A stretch of 64,000 bases of DNA from DATEHQ01 sp035279525. Lineage in GTDB: Bacteria > Chloroflexota > Dormibacteria > Dormibacterales > Dormibacteraceae. The stretch's first letter is position 1, and each line of letters opens with the position of its first letter. The stretch spans positions 1 through 64,000 of the forward strand of contig DATEHQ010000182.1 of assembly GCA_035279525.1 (NCBI GenBank), written 5' to 3'. Positions 18,524 through 26,089 of the stretch are shown piece by piece. Below the pieces are notes generated by a model. The model ran no database searches and had not been told where the DNA came from. It worked only from the letters and a program-made list of their open reading frames with translations. A program made the translations under genes and the position numbers.

Positions 18524-18814
18524 TTAATGGATGTGGGTGTTCACCTGCTGTGGCGCGAAGCCGCCGAGGTTGAACCAGGTGCCGACCAGGAAAGCCGCGA
18601 ACAGGATCACGACCAGGGCCGCGCTGGCGGAGGTGTACACGACCCAGGGCGCCGGACCGCGACCGGCGATCCGGATCATCAGGTCCGACCAGTCCGGACC
18701 CCGGCGCGGGGTCCACGCCTGGACCTCGGCCCGGATCATCCGGCTGACGTCGGCCTCGGAGGGTGTGTTCGACCCGCCTTGTGTGGGTTTATCTTCCACG
18801 TAGGGCACCTTCAC
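18524..18814 (-). CDS. single-pass membrane protein, candidate anti-sigma factor
   Basis: About 96 residues from the GTG at 18814 (a second GTG six bases later is equally possible). A charged 50-residue cytoplasmic part with DVSRMIRAEVQAW is followed by one membrane helix (WVVYTSASAALVVILFAAFLV) and a short exterior tail. It overlaps the end of the ECF sigma gene, the usual place for an anti-sigma factor. The zinc-anti-sigma HxxxCxxC motif is absent, so if it regulates the sigma factor it is of another type. Confidence 0.5.
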   Translation of the reverse strand: MKVPYVEDKPTQGGSNTPSEADVSRMIRAEVQAWTPRRGPDWSDLMIRIAGRGPAPWVVYTSASAALVVILFAAFLVGTWFNLGGFAPQQVNTHIH

Positions 18815-19340
18815 TTCTCGAACGCTCGGTGTCGCGTTGCTGATCGCTGCCCATGGTTTTTCGCATGATCGCGACCGCCTTGGCGATCCTGGAGGCCACG
18901 GTCCCGGCCGGGACCCCAAGCACGTCGGCGATCTCCTCGCGTGTCAGGCCCTCGTAGTAGTGAAGCACGACAGCCGCCCGCAGCTTGGGGCTCAGCGCGG
19001 CCAGCGCCTTGCCCACGACGTCCCGGGCTTCGGCCCGGTCATAGTCCCGCCGGTCTGGAGCGACGTAGAGCCGAGCGGGCAGGAAGCGGGCGAGCTTCTG
19101 GCGGCGGAGGTACGAGATGGCGAGGTTGATGCCGATTCGCCTGAGCCACGCGCCCGGGGGCGCGGTAGGCGTGTAACGCTGGCGGGCGCGGTAGGCGCGG
19201 ACGAACGTCTCCTGCGTCAGGTCCTCGGCCGCCGCCGAGTCGAGCACGACCGCCCGGATCGAGCGGTAGACCGAGAGGTATTCCTGGTCGTAGAGCTGCT
19301 TGAACTGTGTGGCGGGATCGAGCAGCGGGCCCTCGGTCAC
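18789..19340 (-). CDS. ECF-subfamily RNA polymerase sigma factor
   Basis: 183-residue sigma factor with region 2 (YLSVYRSIRAVVLDSAAAEDLTQETFVRAYR) and region 4 (ALAALSPKLRAAVVLHYYEGLTREEIADVLGVPAGTVASRIAKAV) joined by a short linker with WLRRIGINLAISYLRR. No SnoaL or other C-terminal extension. Its neighbour on the same strand is the membrane protein at 18524-18814, and the interrupted secreted protein lies directly upstream on the same strand, so it may be a regulon member. Confidence 0.88.
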   Translation of the reverse strand: MTEGPLLDPATQFKQLYDQEYLSVYRSIRAVVLDSAAAEDLTQETFVRAYRARQRYTPTAPPGAWLRRIGINLAISYLRRQKLARFLPARLYVAPDRRDYDRAEARDVVGKALAALSPKLRAAVVLHYYEGLTREEIADVLGVPAGTVASRIAKAVAIMRKTMGSDQQRDTERSRSEGALRGR

Positions 19341-19411
19341 TCAGCTAGTTTGACCGGTGGATGGGCCGGCGCGGCCCGCAATGACCGCGCCGGTTCTCGG
19401 CTCGAGGTTTA

Positions 19412-20122
19412 CTAGCCGGCCCTTCCACAGGCCCTGGTGAGGATGCCCGAACCGTTCACCTCCATCACCTGCGCGAGCGAGTTGACGCTCCCGACGGCGA
19501 GGGTGCCGGCGTAGGCCGGGAACTCAGGGATCGAGATGGATATCGACGAGGAGAGCGCCGGCCGGTTGGTGTTGTGAGTGATCGACATGAACTTCTGGCA
19601 CGTGAACTTGCCCTAGTCTGTCGAAGTCCCGACGGCGCCGAAGTTGCCGCCGCCGCCCCCGCCGCCGGCGAAATTGATCGGAGCCGATCCCGACAGCGGC
19701 ACGACAAGGCCGCCGCAGGCATCGCTCGCGTTGAGCGTGAGGTTGATCGACGCGCTCTGAAGGTCGCTGCTCACGACGAACTGCGACGGCTTGAGCATGA
19801 AGCACCCCTGGGCGATGGGGAATATCGCCCCGCTCTGATCGGGAGGTCCGAGGACGACGATGAAAAGCGTCGTTCCGCTCTGTGTCTGGAAGCCGCCCCC
19901 GCCATGCGGCTTGAAGAGGAACCTGCCGCTGTCGATGTTGACCTTGATCGACGACTGGTCGGCCGGGTTGAAGTCGACCGCGAAAGCATTCGTGTCGTTG
20001 AACGTCTACTGGCCCGGCGCCTGGCCGAATCCGCCTCCCGCGGCAACGACCGCGACGGTCGCCGCCGACATCAAGGCGACCGCGGCGCCGCCGGCCAGGA
20101 CGACACGTCGGATCCTCATCAT
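19412..20122 (-). pseudogene. secreted protein gene with two in-frame TAG codons
   Basis: From ATG 20122, preceded by GGGAGG, one frame runs 237 codons to TAG-TAA at 19409-19414. It begins with a clear Sec signal peptide (MMRIRRVVLAGGAAVALMSAATVAVVAA). Amber codons fall at codon 39 (20006-20008) and codon 170 (19613-19615). Between and after them the sequence is protein-like: alternating hydrophobic beta-strand text such as FVVSSDLQSASINLTLNA, a Gly-rich loop, paired cysteines, and GKFTCQKFMSITHNTN. There is no frameshift anywhere. Either a recently inactivated gene or a product made by amber readthrough. I do not recognise the family. Confidence 0.55.
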
Positions 20123-20286
20123 GGCCCCTGTTCCTCCCCTGAAAATGTGCAGATGAACTTGCGGCTTGGCCTCGGCGTTCGCCGTATTCGCGGCGATTAT
20201 GGGCGCCCGCGAACGATTTGTTTAGTGGCAACTTTGCGGCCTCAGCGGCGCCGCGCCAAGACCGAAGATTGGCGCATGGGCGGCTG

Positions 20287-20895
20287 ATGCACGACGACGT
20301 CGAACGTTTCAGCGAGTGGGCCCCGAGCTACGACCGCCACCATTTGCAACGCCGCGTCTTCGAACCTGTGCAGCGGATCGTTCTCGAGCTGGCGGCGAAG
20401 GAGGTCCCGCAGCCTGAGGCGATCCTTGACATCGGTTGCGGGACCGGACGTCTCCTTCGCATAGCCGAGCAGCGATTCGCCGGCGCGCGGCTCGAGGGAG
20501 TCGACGCCGCCGAAGGGATGATCAAGCAGGCTCAAGCATCCGCGCCATCCGGCTCGAAGGTCGGTTTCCAGCTGGGAACGGCCGAGCATCTTCCGTTCAG
20601 CGACGGGGAGTTCGACCTCGTCTTCAGCACTATGACCTTCCACCACTGGGCCGACCAGAGCCAGGGCATCGCCGAGATCGCCCGCGTCATGAACCCCCAG
20701 GGACGTTGGCTGCTCGCGGACTTCATCGCGACGGGTCCGATGCGCGTGGTGTTCGCGTTAGTCAGACCGAGGCGATTCCACGAGCGCGGGCGGATCGACT
20801 CACTGCTGGCGCCGGCACGGCTGCGGGTGGCAGCAGAGAGACGCGTCCCGGGGCTCTGGGGACAGGTCTCGGCTCTAGCGATCGGCCACCGCTAG
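20287..20895 (+). CDS. class I SAM-dependent methyltransferase
   Basis: 202-residue UbiE/Methyltransf_11-type enzyme. The N terminus (VERFSEWAPSYDRHHLQRRVFEPVQ) resembles the lid of small-molecule methyltransferases; ILDIGCGTGRLL is motif I for SAM, EGVDAAEGMI is motif II with the acidic ribose ligand, and HLPFSDGEFDLVFSTMTFHHW motif IV/post-I. The substrate is unknown. Start ATG 20287 chosen because upstream codons read into a non-homologous leader. Confidence 0.78.
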   Translation: MHDDVERFSEWAPSYDRHHLQRRVFEPVQRIVLELAAKEVPQPEAILDIGCGTGRLLRIAEQRFAGARLEGVDAAEGMIKQAQASAPSGSKVGFQLGTAEHLPFSDGEFDLVFSTMTFHHWADQSQGIAEIARVMNPQGRWLLADFIATGPMRVVFALVRPRRFHERGRIDSLLAPARLRVAAERRVPGLWGQVSALAIGHR

Positions 20896-20902
20896 CTCGG
20901 TA

Positions 20903-21000
20903 CGTTTTGCGCAAACCGCGCCGGTCGCGGGCTCTCGATAGGGACGCTTTGCGCAAAACGCGCCGCTTGCGGGGTCTTCATAGGGACGCCTTGCGCAAAA
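20903..21000. repeat. 42-bp tandem repeat, two full units and a third partial
   Basis: Units at 20903-20944 and 20945-20986 share about 34 of 42 positions, and a third begins at 20987. Each unit starts with a TTTTGCGCAAA-like palindrome (core TTGCGCAA) and ends with ATAGGGA. The period is a multiple of three, so on the minus strand it reads as a 14-residue peptide repeat, but there is no convincing gene. It lies between the methyltransferase and tRNA-Leu(GAG). Confidence 0.75.
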
Positions 21001-21024
21001 GGGCCCAAACGGGCTGAAGCATTT

Positions 21025-21109
21025 TGGTGGGCGACCCGGGACTCGAACCCGGATGGGTTACCCCACACGCCCCTCAAACGTGCGCGTCTACCAGTTCCGC
21101 CAGCCGCCC
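21025..21109 (-). tRNA. tRNA-Leu (anticodon GAG)
   Basis: 85-base class II tRNA read on the minus strand: acceptor GGGCGGC pairs with GTCGCCC, anticodon stem CACGT/GCGTG encloses TTGAGGG, a long variable arm is present and the T-loop reads GGTTCGAGT. The CCA end is encoded. A possible TTGGCG/TAAAAT promoter lies just upstream (-10 at 21124-21129). Confidence 0.93.
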
Positions 21110-21208
21110 AGCTAGGCCGGTTGATTTTACCGGTCGGTCGACGGGGTCGCCAAGGGCGATTAAGCGAGATGAATCTCCCGCGCCGTCTGTTTGACTTTCG
21201 CTCGTCGA

Positions 21209-22465
21209 ATGGTCGCCTGGAACAGCCTGACCACACGCTGGAAGATCTTCCTCATCCTCGCCGGGGCGGTCGTCATTGTCTCGGTCGCCTACGCGCTGAA
21301 CATCCGCTTCGTCCTCCTCGGGGACAAAGGCGTCACGGCGGTCGACGACTTCGGAGAGGCCATCGCGGCCGCGGTGGCCGCCGCAGCATGCGGGCTCGCG
21401 GCGACCCGGGCTCAGGGAAAGGACAGGCTCGGCTGGGCGTTGATGGGCACCTCCGCCGGCCTGTGGTCGGCCGGCGAGGTCGTGTGGTCGATCTACGAGG
21501 TGATCCTCGGCGTCCCGACCCCATACCCCTCGCTCGCGGACGCCGGGTTCCTGGCCGCGGTGCCCTTTGCCATCGCGGGCATTCGTGCCTTCTGGAGCGA
21601 CGCCGCGCTGGGCACCTCTGCGCGCTGGCGCGTGTGGTTCGACGGGACGATCGTCGCGATGGCCCTGACGTCGACGGCATGGGGCTTCGGCCTGCGGACC
21701 GTTTGGGAGTCGCCGTCGACGACGAAGCTGCTCGACCTCGCGTACCCGGTCGGCGACATCCTCACCGGGACCGTCCTGATCCTGGCGATCCGGCGCGCGA
21801 CCGGCCAGCAGAAAGGAAGGATGGCCCTGCTGCTCGTCGGCATCGCCTCGTACTCCGTCGCCGACAGCGCCTTCTCGTACCTGACGGCGCAGGGAGCGTT
21901 CGGATCCGTGGGGAACGTGATCGACACCGGGTGGTTCGCCGGGTACCTTTTGATCGCGCTGGCGGCCCTCTATCCGTCGGCCGCGCCAAAGGCTGCGACC
22001 AGCCAGGCCCGCCTCGACCTATGGCAGCTCGCGCTGCCCTGGATGACGCTGCTCACGGCGTCGGCGGCCGACCTGTTCTCGGCCCTGACCGGCCACGAGA
22101 ACCTGTTTCAGACGTCGTTGACCGGAGCCCTGGCCCTGCTCCTGACCGTGAACATGATCCTGGAGCGCAGGGAATTCCTCGACATGCTCACCGAGATCGA
22201 AGCCTCGCACCACGTGCTGAGCCACGAGTTCAAGTCGGCGCTGGTCAAGATCCGCCACTTCAGCGTGGTCATCCGCGACGTCGAGAGGCTCGACATCGAT
22301 GAGGTGCGACAGCTTGCCGCCGACATCCACCGCGATGCGGAGCGGCTCGACGACATGCTCGAGGCGATGGTTTCACCGGAGGAACAGGTCCGCAGGAATG
22401 CCGGGGTGGCGGTTGGCGTGGCGGTGGCGTCAGGCGAGGTCGTGGCGGCGGGTCAAACCAGCTGA
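21209..22465 (+). CDS. multipass membrane protein with C-terminal HisKA-like segment
   Basis: 418 residues. About seven to nine membrane helices occupy residues 15-315 (for example IFLILAGAVVIVSVAYAL, LLIALAALYPS, LALPWMTLLTASAADLFSAL). After a short helix the sequence EASHHVLSHEFKSALVKIRHF resembles the H-box of histidine kinases (SHE-K-L), followed by a second helix VRQLAADIHRDAERLDDMLEAMV as in DHp hairpins. There is no HATPase domain; the chain ends 30 residues later in an Ala/Gly/Val tail. It may be a sensor with only the phosphoacceptor domain, or a decayed kinase. Start ATG 21209 preferred over a TTG 18 bases upstream. Confidence 0.6.
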   Translation: MVAWNSLTTRWKIFLILAGAVVIVSVAYALNIRFVLLGDKGVTAVDDFGEAIAAAVAAAACGLAATRAQGKDRLGWALMGTSAGLWSAGEVVWSIYEVILGVPTPYPSLADAGFLAAVPFAIAGIRAFWSDAALGTSARWRVWFDGTIVAMALTSTAWGFGLRTVWESPSTTKLLDLAYPVGDILTGTVLILAIRRATGQQKGRMALLLVGIASYSVADSAFSYLTAQGAFGSVGNVIDTGWFAGYLLIALAALYPSAAPKAATSQARLDLWQLALPWMTLLTASAADLFSALTGHENLFQTSLTGALALLLTVNMILERREFLDMLTEIEASHHVLSHEFKSALVKIRHFSVVIRDVERLDIDEVRQLAADIHRDAERLDDMLEAMVSPEEQVRRNAGVAVGVAVASGEVVAAGQTS

Positions 22466-22486
22466 ACTCTCGCGGCGCGCGGCGGC

Positions 22487-22562
22487 TGGTACCCGCTGCA
22501 AGACTCGAACTCGCAACCTCCTGATCCGAAGTCAGGCGCTCTATCCATTGAGCTAAGCGGGC
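22487..22562 (-). tRNA. tRNA-Arg (anticodon TCG)
   Basis: 76-base tRNA on the minus strand: acceptor GCCCGCT pairs with AGCGGGT (first pair G-U), D-arm TAGCTCAATGGATAGAGC, anticodon stem CCTGA/TCAGG around CTTCGGA, T-arm GCGAG TTCGAGT CTTGC, encoded CCA. Confidence 0.93.
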
Positions 22563-22635
22563 GCCGCGACAATCGTATGGAACCCAGTCGCTGTTGGCAG
22601 GCCGGGTTCACCCCGGCCGTCCACACCCGCGAATT

Positions 22636-23328
22636 TCAGACTACCGCGACGTACCGCTCGTGATTGAGCCCCCAGGCTGCGTATCGCATCAGGCCGACCG
22701 CCCGGTAACGCTCACGCCGGGCCACGGTGTCGCCCGCCAGGATCGCTTCGCGCAGCGCGTTCGGCGTCCTGCCCGAGAACTCGGTGTACGCGCGTCCGAC
22801 GGCGTCGAGAATGTGCGCGTCCGAGCCTCCGACCTCGGCCGAGCCAAGACCCACGTTCAACCGCCGCGCCAGCTGGTTGAAGACATAGAACCCGGGCGTA
22901 GCGTTCTCGACCTCGATCGCGTCGAAGTCCAGCTCCGCCGCGAGCCAGCCCACGCCGTGCACGACGCGAGCCCGCGCGCGGCGCTCGGTGCGCCAGAAGG
23001 GATGGACCGCGACGGCAAGCCCGCCCTGCTCATGGATCGCTTCCACCGTCGTGGCCGCTGACATTCCTGGACGGATTCGCTTTTCGAGAAACAGTCCGAC
23101 GATGTGCCCGTTGCGGCTGGAGATCTCTTCACCGACGACGACCTGAAGTCGAGATCGACGGGCGGCATGATCCGCCGCACGCAGCGCGCCCTCGATCGTG
23201 TCGTGGTCGGTCACCGCGATCACGTCAAGCCTCGTGGCGCGCGCGTAATCGACGAGCTCGTGAGGCTCTGGCCAGCCGTCGCTGGCCGTCGTGTGCATGT
23301 GAAGGTCGGCCCGACCCCGGGCAGGCAT
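22636..23328 (-). CDS. PHP-domain phosphoesterase
   Basis: 230-residue PHP-domain protein. RADLHMHTTASDGWPEPHEL supplies the first HxH and Asp, VIAVTDHDTIEGA the second HD, VVVGEEISSRNGHIVGLFL the Glu/His region and VGGSDAHILDAVGRAYTEF the last D-H; all metal ligands are visible. Stand-alone PHP proteins of this type hydrolyse 3',5'-bisphosphonucleotides or 5'-nucleotide ends. The ATG at 23328 is supported by a TAGGAT box eight bases upstream (23337-23342 on the plus strand), again leaderless. Divergent from the acyl-CoA ligase. Confidence 0.82.
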   Translation of the reverse strand: MPARGRADLHMHTTASDGWPEPHELVDYARATRLDVIAVTDHDTIEGALRAADHAARRSRLQVVVGEEISSRNGHIVGLFLEKRIRPGMSAATTVEAIHEQGGLAVAVHPFWRTERRARARVVHGVGWLAAELDFDAIEVENATPGFYVFNQLARRLNVGLGSAEVGGSDAHILDAVGRAYTEFSGRTPNALREAILAGDTVARRERYRAVGLMRYAAWGLNHERYVAVV

Positions 23329-23351
23329 GGGTGTGCATCCTACCCCGGTCG

Positions 23352-23366
23352 GGTCGATAATCGACC
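23352..23366. promoter_or_regulatory. palindromic operator candidate between PHP and acyl-CoA ligase genes
   Basis: GGTCGATAATCGACC has perfect 7-bp arms around a single central base. It lies in the 65-base divergent gap, just upstream of the PHP -10 box and 28 bases before the ligase start, a position suited to a dimeric repressor acting on both genes. Confidence 0.4.
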
Positions 23367-23393
23367 TCTCAGGACTCATCTGGGGCAGGAAAC

Positions 23394-25058
23394 GTGGAGG
23401 TGGCGGCCGTGGAAGGCTTGATGCAGGACTACGAGCTCACTCTTCAACACGTTCTCTGGAGACTTGAGCGACTGCACGGCAGCAAGGAGATCGTCACCAA
23501 GCGTGACGGGGGGGTGCATCGGACCACCAACGGGGAGATGGTGCCGCGCATCAACCGCCTCGCCGGCGCGTTGAAGCGAATCGGGGTCAAACCCGGCGAC
23601 CGGGTCGCCACCCTGGCGTGGAACAACAACCGACATCTCGAGCTGTACTACGCGGTGCCCTGCATGGGTGCCGTGCTGCACACACTGAACCTGCGCCTGT
23701 TTCCCCAGCATCTCGAATTCATCATCAATGACGCTGCAGACAAGGTTTTATTTGTCGATCAGTCCCTGCTGCCGCTCCTGAAGCCCCTGATGGGCAAGAT
23801 CCCGAGCATCGAGCGCTTCGTGCTCATGGGCGAGGGACCCGAGGCCACGTCGGCCAAAGACAACGGCCTGGTCGACATGCTGGACTACGAGACCCTGCTC
23901 CAGGAGGAGAGCGACAGCTACCCCTGGCCGAAGCTGCACGAACGGATGGCCGCGGCCATGTGCTACACGTCGGGCACCACCGGAAATCCCAAGGGCGTCG
24001 TCTACTCCCACCGCTCCCAGTTCATCCACACCATGGGCGTGCTGCAGGGCGACAACCTTGGGCTGAAGGAGCAGGACGTCCTCCTCCCGGTCGTGCCCAT
24101 GTTCCACGCCAACAGCTGGGGTCTCCCCTACGCCGCCGGGATGGCCGGAGCCAAGGTCGTTTTCGGCGGACGCTTCTCGGCCGACCCCAGGTCGATCGTC
24201 GAGCTGGCCGAGGAGGAGGAGGTGACCTTCCTCGCCGGTGTGCCCACCGTGTGGATCGCCCTCGGGGCCTACCTCCGGGAGACCGGCAAGCGCCTACCCA
24301 GGGTGGAGACGGTGGTCTGCGGCGGGTCGGCCGTGCCGCGCGCGCTGATGGAGTCGATGGACGCCCTCGGCCTGCACATCCTCCACGCCTGGGGCATGAC
24401 CGAGACCTCTCCCCTGGGCAGCGTGGCCCGCGTCGCGAGCGGCACGAAGCCGGAGGACGAGCTGGCGGCCCGGCTCACCCAGGGCCGAGTCGCGCCCGGG
24501 GTCGAGATCCGCATCACCGATCCCGCCACCGGCGAGGAGCTGCCGTGGGACGGGGTCGCCTTCGGCGAGATCCAGGTCCGCGGGCCCTGGATCGCTCGCG
24601 GCTACCACAACGGCTACGACGCGGACAAGCTGACCGAGGACGGTTGGTTCCGCACCGGCGACGTGGCCAGGATCACACCCCAGGGCTACGTCGTGATCGT
24701 CGACCGCACCAAGGACGTGATCAAGTCCGGCGGCGAGTGGATCTCGTCGGTCGAGCTCGAGAACGCGATCATGGCCCACCCGAAGATCATCGAAGCCGCC
24801 GTGATCGGGATGCCGCACCCCAAGTGGGACGAGCGGCCGATCGCGTACGCGGTGCCCAAGCCTGAGTTCAAGGGCAAGGTGAGCCAGGAAGAGGTGATCG
24901 AGTTCCTGAAGGACAAGGTGGCGAAGTGGTGGCTGCCGGACGAGGTCCGCTTCATCGACGAGGTGCCCAAGACCTCGGTCGGCAAGTTCGACAAGAAGGT
25001 CCTGCGCGCCGGCGCCACACCGATAAAAGAAGGCGCGCGCGAGGCGGTCCGGCAGTGA
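23394..25058 (+). CDS. fatty-acyl-CoA ligase (AMP-forming)
   Basis: 554-residue ANL-superfamily enzyme activating a carboxylic acid to the acyl-AMP and acyl-CoA. MCYTSGTTGNPKGVVYSHRS is the P-loop motif, HAWGMTETSP the A5 motif, WFRTGDVARITPQGY the A7/A8 hinge and DRTKDVIKSGGEWIS the CoA-site motif; PKTSVGKFDKKVLR has the catalytic A10 Lys. The overall pattern is that of medium/long-chain acyl-CoA synthetases (FadD/AlkK-like). The GTG at 23394 is preceded by GCAGGAA; an ATG at 23421 is an alternative. It is coupled to the amidase gene by a GTGA overlap. Confidence 0.85.
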   Translation: MEVAAVEGLMQDYELTLQHVLWRLERLHGSKEIVTKRDGGVHRTTNGEMVPRINRLAGALKRIGVKPGDRVATLAWNNNRHLELYYAVPCMGAVLHTLNLRLFPQHLEFIINDAADKVLFVDQSLLPLLKPLMGKIPSIERFVLMGEGPEATSAKDNGLVDMLDYETLLQEESDSYPWPKLHERMAAAMCYTSGTTGNPKGVVYSHRSQFIHTMGVLQGDNLGLKEQDVLLPVVPMFHANSWGLPYAAGMAGAKVVFGGRFSADPRSIVELAEEEEVTFLAGVPTVWIALGAYLRETGKRLPRVETVVCGGSAVPRALMESMDALGLHILHAWGMTETSPLGSVARVASGTKPEDELAARLTQGRVAPGVEIRITDPATGEELPWDGVAFGEIQVRGPWIARGYHNGYDADKLTEDGWFRTGDVARITPQGYVVIVDRTKDVIKSGGEWISSVELENAIMAHPKIIEAAVIGMPHPKWDERPIAYAVPKPEFKGKVSQEEVIEFLKDKVAKWWLPDEVRFIDEVPKTSVGKFDKKVLRAGATPIKEGAREAVRQ

Positions 25059-26014
25059 CGACGGCCCCGTCAGGCGTTAAAGAGCACGTGATCGGCAAGG
25101 ACACCTTCCATTTCAAGTGGGACCACTCGCTGCCGCCGGCGGTCGAGATCCAGGCGGGCGAGGTGGTTCGCTTCGAGACCGAGGAGGTCACGGCGGGCCA
25201 GCTGAAAAAGGGCGACCCGGCGGCCAGGCTGGGGGAGCTCGACTTCGACCGGCTTTACCCGCTGGGCGGCCCGGTCTACGTGCACGGCGCCATGCCTGGT
25301 GACGTGCTCGAGGTCGAGATCCTGGAGCTCAAGACGGGCGCGTGGGGCTGGGCCGCCATCCTGCCCGGGCTCGGATTGCTGCAGAGCGACTTCACCGATC
25401 CCTACGTCCGCTATTTCGACCTCGAGGACAGGACGTCGGCCGAGCTGCGCCACGACATCCACATCCCGATTGCGCCTTTCTGCGGCACCATGGGAGTGGC
25501 GACCGACGAGCCGGGCGCCCACGACGTGCTGCCCCCGACCAAGGGCGCCGGCAACATCGACACCCGCCACCTGACCGCCGGGGCCAGGCTGTACCTCCCG
25601 GTTTTCGTGCCCGGCGCCCTGTTCTCGGCCGGCGATTGCCACGCCGCGCAGGGAGACGGCGAAGTCTGCGTTACCGGCATCGAATGCCCGATGACGTTCT
25701 CACTCCGATTTGGAGTGGTCAAGGGCGGCTCGCTGCGGCCCTGGAGCTACCACTTTGTGACTCCCGCCGCGCCCCTGCAGCCGCGCAGCGACGCAGCCGG
25801 CTACCACGCGGTGACCGCGCTCGGCCCGGACCTGATGGAGAACGCGCGCAACGCCGTCAGGGACACCATCGGCTGGCTCGTCGCGGACCACGGCCTCAGT
25901 CGCGAGGACGCCTACGTCCTGTGCAGCCTTGCGGGCGACCTGCGGATCAGCCAGATCGTCGACCAGCCCAACTTCGGGGTCTCGTTCTACCTGCCGCTGA
26001 CGGTCTTCACCTAG
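25055..26014 (+). CDS. acetamidase/formamidase-family hydrolase
   Basis: 319-residue FmdA/AmdA-family protein releasing ammonia from short amides. PAVEIQAGEVVRFETEE, GPVYVHGAMPGDVLEVEI, IPIAPFCGTMGVATDEPG, KGAGNIDTRHLTAGARLYLPVFVPGALFSAGDCHAAQGDGEVC are the family blocks. Starts at the GTG overlapping the ligase stop (GTGA). The pair could process an amide to an acid and then its CoA ester, but that pathway is an inference. Confidence 0.82.
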   Translation: MTTAPSGVKEHVIGKDTFHFKWDHSLPPAVEIQAGEVVRFETEEVTAGQLKKGDPAARLGELDFDRLYPLGGPVYVHGAMPGDVLEVEILELKTGAWGWAAILPGLGLLQSDFTDPYVRYFDLEDRTSAELRHDIHIPIAPFCGTMGVATDEPGAHDVLPPTKGAGNIDTRHLTAGARLYLPVFVPGALFSAGDCHAAQGDGEVCVTGIECPMTFSLRFGVVKGGSLRPWSYHFVTPAAPLQPRSDAAGYHAVTALGPDLMENARNAVRDTIGWLVADHGLSREDAYVLCSLAGDLRISQIVDQPNFGVSFYLPLTVFT

Positions 26015-26089
26015 CGGAAACACCTCCCCGGCCGACCTGGGATGCCGGGCCGGTGGCGGGGGCCGCGCGCCGGCCCTTACGTGGAGGGT

